Shown: positions 1 through 6,778, counted from the first letter of the stretch. The stretch is DNA of 36,800 nucleotides from Methanobrevibacter sp. (GCF_017539065.1 NZ_JAFYHP010000006.1:1-36800), one strand, 5' to 3'. A program made the numbers and translations. The notes: generated from the sequence alone by a model not told the origin.

Positions 1-335
1 AGAGCAGCATCACCAATAATTTGTTTTTTATCCTGCAACTCTTCAGGAATCTCTAAAATTACGATATCTCCAATAGTATCAAATGATGTTCTCAGATTCT
101 CAATTTCGTCAGGGGCAAGTTCATCTTTAAGTAGTTCCGAAAAATTGTGTGGGACTTTTTTCATTGGTTCCAAATCAATATCAACAATCTCATAATCGTC
201 AATATCTTCATTTATAGGAATATATCCGTAATCATCGCCTGCTTTTATCCTATATTCCATATTCATTAGTCCATTTTCCATTAATTTTATGCGAGTATCA
301 TTTAATTGTTTTAATGGAACTTTTACACATTTCAT
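1..335 (-). CDS. trm5: tRNA (guanine37-N1)-methyltransferase Trm5, N-terminal part
   Basis: Translating the minus strand from the ATG at 335 gives an open frame that runs off the left edge (about 111 residues). It begins MKCVKVPLKQLND and contains the stretch DTIGDIVILEIPEEL. This matches the D1 domain at the start of archaeal Trm5, which binds the tRNA elbow before the SAM-dependent domain methylates N1 of G37. The catalytic domain lies outside the window, so the call rests on the N-terminal domain. There is no ribosome binding site. A box ATTATAAA on the plus strand (357-364, TTTATAAT on the minus) lies 29 nt from the start, which suggests a leaderless mRNA divergent from dphB. Confidence 0.75.
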   Translation of the reverse strand, partial: MKCVKVPLKQLNDTRIKLMENGLMNMEYRIKAGDDYGYIPINEDIDDYEIVDIDLEPMKKVPHNFSELLKDELAPDEIENLRTSFDTIGDIVILEIPEELQDKKQIIGDAA

Positions 336-371
336 AAAGTTATTTATGCTTAAATTATTATAAATAGTATT

Positions 372-1163
372 ATGTTTTATCTAGTTGGTTTAGGATTATT
401 TGATGAGAAGGATATTTCTCTTAAGGGATTGGAATGTTTAAAAAATGTTGATAAGATTTATGCTGAATTTTTCACATCAAGATTATTTGGGTCAAGCTTT
501 GAAGCTATTGAAGAATTAATTGGTAAAAAAATAGAGGTTCTTGTTAGAGGGGAAGTTGAAGAAGAACATAAATTCATTGAAGAATCTAAAACTTGTGATG
601 TTGCTTTGATTACTGGCGGAGATCCTTTAATTGCAACTACTCATAGCGATTTTTTAGTTCAATGCAGTAAAAAAGGGATTGATTTTGAAGTGATTCATGG
701 TTCGTCTATTTTATCTTCCGCACCTGCCATTTCAGGACTTCAAGGTTATAAATTTGGTAAAGTAACGACAATTCCTTTTCCAGATTATAATTTTTATCCA
801 AAATCTCCTTATGAAGCAATTGAGGAAAATCTTAAAATGGATCTGCATACTCTTGTTTTACTGGATATTCAAGCTCACAAAGACAGGTATATGACTGTTA
901 ATGAAGGTTTGGAGTATTTAATAAGTATCTATAATGATTTGGATAGGGAAGGATTAATAACTGAGGATACATTAGCCATGGGCATTGCTCGTGTTGGCTC
1001 AAAAGATGTGGTTGTTAAAGCAGGCAAAATTTCCGAATTGATCGATTTTGATTTTGGAGGGCCTCTCCATTGTATTGTTATTCCATCTAAACTTCATATT
1101 GTTGAAGCAGAATATTTAGTAGAAATTGCTGGAGCGGACCCCAAAATAATAGATAATGTCTGA
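372..1163 (+). CDS. dphB: Diphthine synthase (DphB)
   Basis: This 263-residue protein has the usual length and sequence of archaeal diphthine synthase. That enzyme uses S-adenosylmethionine to methylate the modified histidine of elongation factor 2 on the way to diphthamide. It opens MFYLVGLGLFDEKDISLKG and carries the TP-methylase signature ALITGGDPLIATTH near residue 80 followed by a IHGSSILSSAPAISGLQ segment. No Shine-Dalgarno motif precedes the ATG, while a TTTATGCT-like box begins 29 nt upstream, so the mRNA is probably leaderless. It diverges from trm5 across 36 bp; both genes act on the translation machinery. Confidence 0.93.
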   Translation: MFYLVGLGLFDEKDISLKGLECLKNVDKIYAEFFTSRLFGSSFEAIEELIGKKIEVLVRGEVEEEHKFIEESKTCDVALITGGDPLIATTHSDFLVQCSKKGIDFEVIHGSSILSSAPAISGLQGYKFGKVTTIPFPDYNFYPKSPYEAIEENLKMDLHTLVLLDIQAHKDRYMTVNEGLEYLISIYNDLDREGLITEDTLAMGIARVGSKDVVVKAGKISELIDFDFGGPLHCIVIPSKLHIVEAEYLVEIAGADPKIIDNV

Positions 1164-1165
1164 TT

Positions 1166-1292
1166 TAAAAAAAGGGGGAGTTTGGAAGTAGTTGTGGTCA
1201 TTTCTACTTCCTTGAACATAATTAAGCATTTTGGAGATTATAAAATGTTTGACCGATGTTCATCACAAGACATGAAAGTTACTTCACATCGT
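1166..1292 (-). ncRNA. Putative structured small RNA, copy A
   Basis: Read on the minus strand, a TTTATATA box (1314-1321) lies 22 nt before a predicted start at about 1292. The roughly 125-nt RNA would fold into an outer stem CGATGT/ACATCG (1286-1291 with 1254-1259) enclosing TCAT/ATGA, a second hairpin CATTTT/AAAATG with loop AUAAUCUCC (1227-1247), and a third hairpin GGAAGTAG/CTACTTCC (1184-1191 with 1204-1211). It ends with CTCCCCC and seven Ts, a plausible archaeal terminator, just after the dphB stop. No coding frame is conserved with copy B. I do not recognise the family; transcription is inferred. Confidence 0.6.
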
Positions 1293-1637
1293 ATATTATA
1301 TATATTTTTGTATTATATAAATGTTTTTATTTGATTTTTCAGTATTTATTTAATGTTTTGTAGTTATGTTCACTAAGAATTTTCTAAAATCAAGAAAATA
1401 TTATCAGATTTCTAATTTTTAGTAAAAATTTAAAAAATTTATATGTTAAAATTAAACATTAATAAGTATTTAAGGAAAGTAAATTAATAAAAAGGGGGAG
1501 ATGGAAGTAATGGTGTATTTACTTCCGGATATAATATATTTTAAAACATTTTGGAGATTATAAAATGTTTGATGTTCATAAAAAGATATGAATTATATTT
1601 TACATCGTATATTATATATGTTTTAGGCATATATAAA
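1167..1637. repeat. Two diverged copies of a ~155-bp element
   Basis: Unit A (about 1167-1321) and unit B (about 1489-1637) are direct repeats about 320 bp apart. Shared blocks in order are: an A-run followed by GGGGGAG, an inverted repeat GGAAGTA...TACTTCC, the segment CATTTTGGAGATTATAAAATG, GATGTTCAT...ATGAA, ACATCGTATATTATATAT, and TATATAAAT. The spaces between blocks have diverged, but the pairing potential is kept. The matching ends, including a minus-strand promoter-like box and an oligo-T end, suggest that complete genes were duplicated rather than random sequence. Confidence 0.85.
1489..1608 (-). ncRNA. Putative structured small RNA, copy B
   Basis: This copy has the same order as copy A. 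A TTTATATA box on the minus strand (1630-1637) lies again exactly 22 nt before the predicted start at about 1608. It is followed by GATGT/ACATC (1602-1606 with 1571-1575) enclosing TTCAT/ATGAA, the hairpin CATTTT/AAAATG with identical loop AUAAUCUCC (1547-1567), and GGAAGTAA/TTACTTCC (1503-1510 with 1519-1526). It ends in CTCCCCC and five Ts. The innermost pair of the last stem is G-C in copy A and A-T here, a compensatory change. A plus-strand transcript from a TTTATATG box at 1438-1445 cannot be excluded. Confidence 0.6.
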
Positions 1638-1695
1638 TATTTTCATTTAATTCATGGGTAGGCATAGGATTTTTCATTATAAAACATGGGTATAG

Positions 1696-1703
1696 TTTAT
1701 ATG
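1696..1703 (+). promoter_or_regulatory. TATA box of the 1728 gene, leaderless arrangement
   Basis: TTTATATG starts 32 nt before the ATG at 1728. No Shine-Dalgarno motif lies between, so transcription should begin at or next to the start codon. The same 29-32 nt spacing recurs at several other genes in this window. Confidence 0.6.
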
Positions 1704-1727
1704 TGTTGAAATTCAAAAATAAATATA

Positions 1728-2225
1728 ATGGGGAATAGGAATAGTCTTGTACTAGATAATTTACAAGAAAGAAACAATTTGTTACAATCCAAGTTGATTC
1801 ATGACCAATTAAAATATGGAACTTATCATTTTGGATATTTTAAGAACTGTTTAGTAATTATAAGCGAATATAAAAAATTCAGATCTTTCTTTAAAGTGTC
1901 TACTGTACTGGATATAAGTCAAAATGAAATGATTAATTGGTATATTAAAGGACAAATGGGCAATAGTAAATTCAGGAGTTTTTACTTAGCGATCAATGGA
2001 ATTAACAATAGGAAAATCATTGATGCTGTTGAAGATGGCGCCGGCATTGATGAGGAAATAGTTTCTGGAAATATTGTCAATGAAGAGAAAGATTATGCAA
2101 TTTCTCAATATGGGGATGGTTGGAGTTATAGAACATTCATTGATGGTAAAAAAATATTTATCATCTCTAATGAGTTAAGAACTCTAAAAGATAAAGTTAA
2201 ATCTGAACATCTTCCTTTAGACTAG
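1728..2225 (+). CDS. Hypothetical protein, 165 residues
   Basis: I do not recognise this protein. It is soluble, with no signal peptide or membrane segment, and mixed in charge. Its N-terminal half is rich in aromatic residues and lysine (KYGTYHFGYFKNC near residue 29). The C-terminal part has a segment GDGWSYRTFIDGKKIF that reads like a beta hairpin. The ATG at 1728 is supported by a TATA box 32 nt upstream. It stands alone downstream of the duplicated small-RNA elements and upstream of a ribbon-helix-helix gene on the same strand, separated from the latter by about 180 bp, so an operon is not obvious. The codon composition is as AT-rich as the surroundings. Confidence 0.65.
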   Translation: MGNRNSLVLDNLQERNNLLQSKLIHDQLKYGTYHFGYFKNCLVIISEYKKFRSFFKVSTVLDISQNEMINWYIKGQMGNSKFRSFYLAINGINNRKIIDAVEDGAGIDEEIVSGNIVNEEKDYAISQYGDGWSYRTFIDGKKIFIISNELRTLKDKVKSEHLPLD

Positions 2226-2404
2226 TTAAACATTCTAAAAAATTAATCAGATTTCAATTTTCTTGAATATTTTGGGGAATGAGCTCTTGTTTTATTGAAA
2301 TTTCGATTAATATAATTTTATTTTTACAATATTTATTTTGGCATGACAAATTGCTCTTAAAAAACACTAAAATGTTTATTAACCAGTATGCACAATCTAT
2401 TTTC

Positions 2405-2560
2405 ATGACTCAAAACAGACGTGTTACAATTAGCATCAATAATGACATTGACTTGAATTTTCGCAAATTAGCCTCCTCTAAGATGTTGTTCAAAACAGGA
2501 TGGTATTCAAAAGCAATCGAGGAAGCAATGTTATTATGGATTGAAAAAGAAGATAAATAA
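2405..2560 (+). CDS. Ribbon-helix-helix (CopG/Arc-like) small protein
   Basis: The open frame could start at 2279, but the first 42 codons read as AT-rich noise. A box TTTATTAA at 2375 lies 30 nt before the ATG at 2405, matching the leaderless pattern used nearby. From 2405 the protein is 51 residues: a beta strand RRVTISIN near residue 5, then two helices ending in AIEEAMLLWIEKEDK. That is the layout of a ribbon-helix-helix DNA-binding dimer. Such proteins are often autoregulators or antitoxins; no toxin-like partner is clear here. The assignment comes from the motif pattern only. Confidence 0.6.
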   Translation: MTQNRRVTISINNDIDLNFRKLASSKMLFKTGWYSKAIEEAMLLWIEKEDK

Positions 2561-2562
2561 AA

Positions 2563-2589
2563 TTTTTTTCTTCTTTTTTTCTTTTTTTT
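2563..2589 (+). terminator. Oligo-T terminator after the ribbon-helix-helix gene
   Basis: Three T-runs of seven to eight, broken by single or paired C residues, follow directly after the stop codon. This is the usual form of an archaeal intrinsic terminator. Confidence 0.55.
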
Positions 2590-2645
2590 ACATTAACTAT
2601 TTAAATTAAACAAATCAAACTTATTAATATAGAGTGGTGTCAATA

Positions 2646-3560
2646 ATGGAAAGTGATGATTTTAGAACTGTTAGGGTGTACACTAAAAAGTATACAAGTA
2701 AAGATAAAGATGGTAACACTGTCGAAAAAGAATCACAACAAAAGCAAGTTAGTCTTAAAAAAGAAGACCCTTTTGAAGATGATGATTTAGTAAAAGTGTT
2801 ATCTCAAGAAGATTATGAAAAATTAATTGATAATCAATTTTCAGATGAAAAACTTGATGAGTTTTATCATATTATAGAAGGGAAAGATGCTGAAATTGAA
2901 GAGTTAAAAGGCCAAATTCAAACTCTTAAAGGATCATTTTTTGATGATGTTGATTCACTTAAAGAGCAGTTATCCGATAAAGAGGAACTTTTAAAAGCTA
3001 AAGATGAAATTCATGAGTTAAATAAAAAGATTACTAAAATTGATGACGAAAGAGTTGCTATTTTTAAAGAACTTGATTATAAAAATAAAATGATTCTTGC
3101 ATATAATGTTGAACTGAATAAATCAATTTTAAATGCTATTAATGTTGTTATTGATGAGGCAAGGGATAACATTAACAGAAGAAATGCTCTCCTAGTTAAG
3201 AATTTAGAAAAATCAATCGAAAAATCAAAACAGGAAGTAAATGAGAAAAATAAAGCTATAGCATATGATATAAAAAGCACTGTTGAAGATATGAACGACC
3301 AAATAAGAAATACAAGCACTCTTAAAATGATACTCAATAAGAGAAAAATTAATTTAAGAGTACCTACCGACGATTTACTTAAGCCATTTGATTTTGGGTT
3401 TGACGTTGAACAATTACTTTCAGGCCAAGCATTGGAACTCGATGCTGCCGAAATCTTAAAAGAAGTCATGCCAAAACTTCCGGAACCCTTCTCTAAATAT
3501 ATTGACACTATAGAAGAAGCTCCTGAAACCATTGATGTTTCATCTAAGGATGAGGAATAA
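2646..3560 (+). CDS. Coiled-coil protein of unknown function
   Basis: The frame opens at GTG 2634, but GGTG at 2636-2639 is itself the ribosome binding site, placed 6 nt before ATG 2646; from there the protein has 304 residues. It starts with a beta-like segment FRTVRVYTKKYTSKDKDG, continues with an acidic stretch, then a long heptad-rich helical region from about residue 60 to 215 with many E, K, L and I residues. A short non-coiled C-terminal domain follows. There are no membrane segments. It is followed after 3 bp by the PsbP-like gene, so the two are probably one operon. I do not know its function; a scaffold role is only a guess from shape. Confidence 0.75.
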   Translation: MESDDFRTVRVYTKKYTSKDKDGNTVEKESQQKQVSLKKEDPFEDDDLVKVLSQEDYEKLIDNQFSDEKLDEFYHIIEGKDAEIEELKGQIQTLKGSFFDDVDSLKEQLSDKEELLKAKDEIHELNKKITKIDDERVAIFKELDYKNKMILAYNVELNKSILNAINVVIDEARDNINRRNALLVKNLEKSIEKSKQEVNEKNKAIAYDIKSTVEDMNDQIRNTSTLKMILNKRKINLRVPTDDLLKPFDFGFDVEQLLSGQALELDAAEILKEVMPKLPEPFSKYIDTIEEAPETIDVSSKDEE

Positions 3561-3563
3561 CTC

Positions 3564-3986
3564 ATGAAGACATTCAACACAGGAAGAATCACTTTTCAAT
3601 ATCCTGACAGTTGGGAAGTTGAAAAAGCGGACATACTTTCCAATCCAGATTGCATAGCTACTCTATCTAAAGGCCAGGACAATTTAATTAATGCAGTAAT
3701 GTTTCCGACTGCCACTAACCTTGAGGATTATAAAATTTTCATGGAAGATGCGATTTCAGATGATGGTGGGGTTATTTTAGCATCAGATTTTACTCGAATT
3801 GCGGGCAAGGATGCCATTAAGCTTCATGCAAATATGGATACTCCTGAAATCAACTTTGATATTCACACATTCGTGTTCATTGAAGAAAGAAACATTTACA
3901 TTTTTGAATTAAGAACCTTAGATATCTCTGGGGAATCTGAAAGGGAATTTACTAAAATAGTCGATAGTTTTAAGATTTCAAACTAA
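3564..3986 (+). CDS. PsbP-like / DcrB-like small protein
   Basis: This is a 140-residue protein with the pattern of the PsbP-related fold: an early ITFQYPDSWEVEK segment, a central GGVILASDFTRIAGKDAIKL region and a closing FTKIVDSFKI helix. The F-x-Y-P-x-x-W motif is typical of this group, which in archaea has no fixed biochemical role. No signal peptide or lipobox is visible, so it is predicted to be cytoplasmic. It sits 3 bp after the coiled-coil gene and its end overlaps the convergent ArcS-like gene by 9 bp. The family call is from motif recall. Confidence 0.65.
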   Translation: MKTFNTGRITFQYPDSWEVEKADILSNPDCIATLSKGQDNLINAVMFPTATNLEDYKIFMEDAISDDGGVILASDFTRIAGKDAIKLHANMDTPEINFDIHTFVFIEERNIYIFELRTLDISGESEREFTKIVDSFKISN

Positions 3987-4721
3987 TTGTGTGTATTCAA
4001 GCAGATAATCCATGTGGTTTCTGTCAAGTATTTTTAAAGTCGAGATATTTTGAGGAGTAGTCCCAGATCTCTCTTCAACAAGGTTTCGCAATGATTTATT
4101 TTTCATGTGGGCATGGATTTCTTTGATGACAAATTCCATATTTTTTATATTTTCACGTTCTAAATCTTCTTTTGAAATATTTTCATAAATATGATATGTA
4201 TTTAAGTCATATGCTTTGGTTGGGGTTTGTAAGACATTCAAATAACTATAATAATTTGCGGAATCAGTTAAAAATCCATCAATTCCCATATATACTAATA
4301 TTGGCATGAATGAAACTTCAGTAAATGGAAAGATAAAATAGCTATTTTTTTTAGCTTCTTTTTTTAATGTGACAATTAGTTCAACAAGGTCTTTTGAATT
4401 GGTAAGTAATGCATCACCATTGGCTATTATAAAACCATTGTATCCTATTTCTTCAAGTTCTTTTAGACATTTGACTCTTAAATCGATGTATTTTGAACCT
4501 TGAATAACCGCTACGTCACATTCCTCTACATTTTCTCTAGCAAGTCTCAATGTTTCTCTAACGTTAAATTCAGCAATTTCACGGTCAACATTATAGGCAG
4601 AACCTTCACTAGGAGCAATTTTTAAGTCTTTTTTGGAGAATAATATTGGACTTAACTCATCTTCAATTTTACCTATTCTTCCAGGCCCGTCATGGGATTT
4701 TATTTCGAATTTTTTAATCAT
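3978..4721 (-). CDS. ArcS-like tRNA-guanine transglycosylase-fold protein
   Basis: This 247-residue protein resembles the transglycosylase-like domain of archaeosine synthase (ArcS/TgtA2). Landmarks are SAYNVDREIAEFNVRETL near residue 41, VIQGSKYIDLRVKCLKEL near 73, a FPFTEVSFMPILVYMGIDG segment, and a C-terminal LRNLVEERSGTTP...LDRNHMDYLLEYT stretch. ArcS converts preQ0 at tRNA position 15 to archaeosine. Full-length ArcS also has a second domain and a PUA domain, both absent here, and the protein is about half the family length. It may be one part of a split ArcS or a diverged paralog. GGAAG lies before the start, and a minus-strand TATA box is at 4768-4775. Confidence 0.6.
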   Translation of the reverse strand: MIKKFEIKSHDGPGRIGKIEDELSPILFSKKDLKIAPSEGSAYNVDREIAEFNVRETLRLARENVEECDVAVIQGSKYIDLRVKCLKELEEIGYNGFIIANGDALLTNSKDLVELIVTLKKEAKKNSYFIFPFTEVSFMPILVYMGIDGFLTDSANYYSYLNVLQTPTKAYDLNTYHIYENISKEDLERENIKNMEFVIKEIHAHMKNKSLRNLVEERSGTTPQNISTLKILDRNHMDYLLEYTQLV

Positions 4722-4767
4722 TTTTTCTTCCTTTTCTTGTTCTTGTTTTAATATATGATTATTTAGG

Positions 4768-4775
4768 CATATAAA
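4768..4775 (-). promoter_or_regulatory. TATA box of the ArcS-like gene
   Basis: TTTATATG on the minus strand with an A-rich upstream element lies about 47 nt before the start at 4721. That predicts a leader of about 24 nt carrying GGAAG. Confidence 0.5.
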
Positions 4776-4787
4776 AATTTTTCATTT

Positions 4788-4810
4788 TGTGTAACCTTTT
4801 TGATTACACA
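4788..4810. promoter_or_regulatory. Perfect inverted repeat TGTGTAA-N9-TTACACA, possible operator
   Basis: TGTGTAA (4788-4794) and TTACACA (4804-4810) are exact reverse complements with a 9-bp spacer. That geometry suits a dimeric regulator. The repeat lies between the divergent TATA boxes of the ArcS-like gene (4768-4775) and hdrC (4830-4837), about 20 bp from the latter. A half-site-like GTAACCTTT recurs directly at the hdrC TATA box. No T-run follows it, so a terminator is unlikely. Confidence 0.5.
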
Positions 4811-4829
4811 AGCCAAAATTTTAGTAACC

Positions 4830-4837
4830 TTTATATA
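4830..4837 (+). promoter_or_regulatory. hdrC-hdrB promoter TATA box
   Basis: TTTATATA follows AGTAACC. Transcription would start near 4856, giving a leader of about 26 nt that carries GAGGAG before ATG 4882. Confidence 0.6.
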
Positions 4838-4881
4838 TGTTCTTTTAAAGACTATTAGTATGGATTTGAGGAGATTATCCG

Positions 4882-5868
4882 ATGATTATCCGAGGTGTGT
4901 TTTCAATGTCTATTATAAATCGTTTAAAATCCTTATTTAAAGGAGATAATGAAGAAATTGACATCAATGCTGATGTTTCAAACACATCTGATGATGTTCA
5001 AGTTACATCTTCAAAAACTGAAAGTGAAACTGTCGTTACTGAGGCAGAACCAGTTGTAGAAGCTGAGGAAGCAACTGTGGAAGAATCAGAAGACAGTGTT
5101 GAAGATTTAGCTTCCGAAGACATCAAACCTGAAGAGGAAAAAGTTGAAACTATCAAGGAAGAAATCCACGAGAAAGTTGAAGCTAAAAAAGAAGAAATTC
5201 ATGAAAAAGTTGAGACTGTCAAGGAAGAAATCCACGAGAAAGTTGAAGCTAAAAAAGATGCCAAAGAAGCTGATGAAGATTCAAATAATAATGATAAAGA
5301 GAGAGATAAAATGACTTTATTGACTGATAAAGAATTATTAACTGATGCAAATCGTGATCCAGATTTCACTGCTGAATTCATTGATTCTGGAATCGAAACT
5401 GTAAAACACTGTTTCCAATGTGGTACCTGTAGTGGTAGTTGCCCATCTGGAAGAAGAACTCCATACAAAGTAAGACAAATTGTCAGAAAATGTTTACTCG
5501 GATTAAAAGAAGAAGTAATCACTGATGATGCTTTATGGATGTGTACTACTTGTTACACTTGCCAAGAAAGATGTCTCAGAAGTGTTAAAATTGTAGAAAT
5601 TATCAAAAAAGCACGTAATATTGCTGCACACGCAGGTTACATGGCAAAACCTCACAAAATGACTGGAGTATTTGTTATGAACACAGGTCACGGTGTACCT
5701 ATTAACGATGCTACTAAAGCTTTAAGAGCTAAAATTGGACTTCCAGAAATTCCACCAACAACCCATGCTTTCCCTGAAGCATTAGAAGAAGTTCAAAAAA
5801 TATGTAAAATTACTGGATTTGATGAATTAATCGGTTACGATGAAGCAACCGGTGGATTAAAAGAATAA
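4882..5868 (+). CDS. hdrC: Heterodisulfide reductase subunit C with a long N-terminal extension
   Basis: The last ~185 residues are a typical HdrC: two [4Fe-4S] motifs, C177-x2-C180-x2-C183-x3-C187 and C221-x2-C224-x2-C227-x3-C231. HdrC relays electrons between HdrA and HdrB in reduction of CoM-S-S-CoB. The family normally starts at a methionine equivalent to the ATG at 5311. Here 143 extra codons precede it: an amphipathic INRLKSLFKG near residue 11, a serine- and glutamate-rich acidic stretch, and three 11-residue repeats EEIHEKVE(A/T)(K/V)K at 5158-5256. Start 4882 has GGAG 8 nt upstream; ATG 4906 with GAGGTG upstream is an alternative. The extension is real coding sequence by its open frame and repeats, and its role is unknown. 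hdrB follows. Confidence 0.92.
   Translation: MIIRGVFSMSIINRLKSLFKGDNEEIDINADVSNTSDDVQVTSSKTESETVVTEAEPVVEAEEATVEESEDSVEDLASEDIKPEEEKVETIKEEIHEKVEAKKEEIHEKVETVKEEIHEKVEAKKDAKEADEDSNNNDKERDKMTLLTDKELLTDANRDPDFTAEFIDSGIETVKHCFQCGTCSGSCPSGRRTPYKVRQIVRKCLLGLKEEVITDDALWMCTTCYTCQERCLRSVKIVEIIKKARNIAAHAGYMAKPHKMTGVFVMNTGHGVPINDATKALRAKIGLPEIPPTTHAFPEALEEVQKICKITGFDELIGYDEATGGLKE
5158..5256 (+). repeat. Three tandem 33-bp repeats inside hdrC
   Basis: Units at 5158-5190, 5191-5223 and 5224-5256 encode EEIHEKVEAKK, EEIHEKVETVK and EEIHEKVEAKK. Units 1 and 3 are identical and unit 2 differs at several third positions, which suggests recent expansion with selection on the protein. An 11-residue period suits a long amphipathic or hendecad helix. 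Confidence 0.9.
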
Positions 5869-5890
5869 ATGAATTGAGGAGAGTTATAAT

Positions 5891-6778
5891 ATGGAAATTG
5901 CATACTTCTTAGGTTGTATTATGAACAACCGTTATCCTGGTGTTGAAAAAGCTACCAGAAAATTATTCGAAGCATTAGATATTAAATTAATTGATATGGA
6001 AGGAGCATCATGTTGTCCTGCTCCAGGTGTATTCGGTTCTTTTGATGAAGAAACCTGGGCTACTATTGCTGCTCGTAACTTAACTCTTGCTGAAGACATT
6101 GGTGCTGACATTATGACTGAATGTAACGGATGTTTCGGTTCATTATTTGAATGTAACCACATGTTAAAAGAAAGTGAAGAGAAAAAAGCTGAAATTAATG
6201 CTAACTTAGCTGAAATCGGAAGAGAATACAAAGGAACTATTGATGTAAAACACTTTGCTCAAATCTTAAGAGATGACGTTGGATTTGAAAAATTAGCTTC
6301 CTTAATTGAAAAACCTTTAGACTTAAATGTTGCTGTACACTACGGTTGCCACTTCTTAAAACCAACCAAAACTATTGGTATCGAAGAAAACGCAGAAAAC
6401 CCATCTATCTTAGATGACCTTGTAGAAATTACAGGTGCTAAATCTGTAGACTACAAAGACAAAATGATGTGCTGTGGTGCAGGTGGAGGATTAAGATCCA
6501 GAGATTTAGATGTAACTACCAGTTTCACTAAAGAAAAACTCGACCACATGACTGAAGCAGGTGTAGATGCAATCGTTAACGTATGTCCATTCTGTCACTT
6601 ACAATTTGACCAAGGTCAAATCGAAGTAAACGAAAGATACGGAACTGATTTCGCATTACCAGTATTCCACTTAGCTCAATTATACGGATTAGCTATGGGA
6701 TTATCTGCTGAAGAATTAACTTTCGATGCTCAAAGAATTGATGCAACTCCAGCTATTAAAAAAGCATTAGGAGAATAG
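5891..6778 (+). CDS. hdrB: Heterodisulfide reductase subunit B
   Basis: At 295 residues this matches the usual length of HdrB, the catalytic subunit that holds two noncubane [4Fe-4S] clusters where the heterodisulfide is cleaved. Both CCG-type cysteine domains are present: the first with CIM, SCCPAPGVFGSF and TECNGCFGSL in the N-terminal half, the second with HYGCHFLKP, MMCCGAGGG and NVCPFCHLQFD in the C-terminal half. GGAG lies 9 nt before the ATG, and the gene starts 22 bp after hdrC, so they form one operon. HdrA is not in the window, so the flavin subunit must be encoded elsewhere. Confidence 0.96.
   Translation: MEIAYFLGCIMNNRYPGVEKATRKLFEALDIKLIDMEGASCCPAPGVFGSFDEETWATIAARNLTLAEDIGADIMTECNGCFGSLFECNHMLKESEEKKAEINANLAEIGREYKGTIDVKHFAQILRDDVGFEKLASLIEKPLDLNVAVHYGCHFLKPTKTIGIEENAENPSILDDLVEITGAKSVDYKDKMMCCGAGGGLRSRDLDVTTSFTKEKLDHMTEAGVDAIVNVCPFCHLQFDQGQIEVNERYGTDFALPVFHLAQLYGLAMGLSAEELTFDAQRIDATPAIKKALGE

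Noticed and set aside
1242..1350. Short plus-strand frames in the duplicated element (MFDRCSS... and MFDVHKKI) preceded by GGAGATTAT
   Set aside because: A 4-nt length difference between copies breaks the frame after two or three codons, and the SD-ATG look is a by-product of the CATTTT/AAAATG hairpin.
3077..3592. 171-codon open frame on the minus strand
   Set aside because: It is antisense to the coiled-coil gene; its Ser/Phe/Leu-rich content is what the complement of Glu/Lys-rich codons gives, and it has no promoter or binding site.
5199..5522. 107-codon minus-strand frame inside hdrC
   Set aside because: Shadow of the repeat-containing hdrC coding strand with serine-rich composition.
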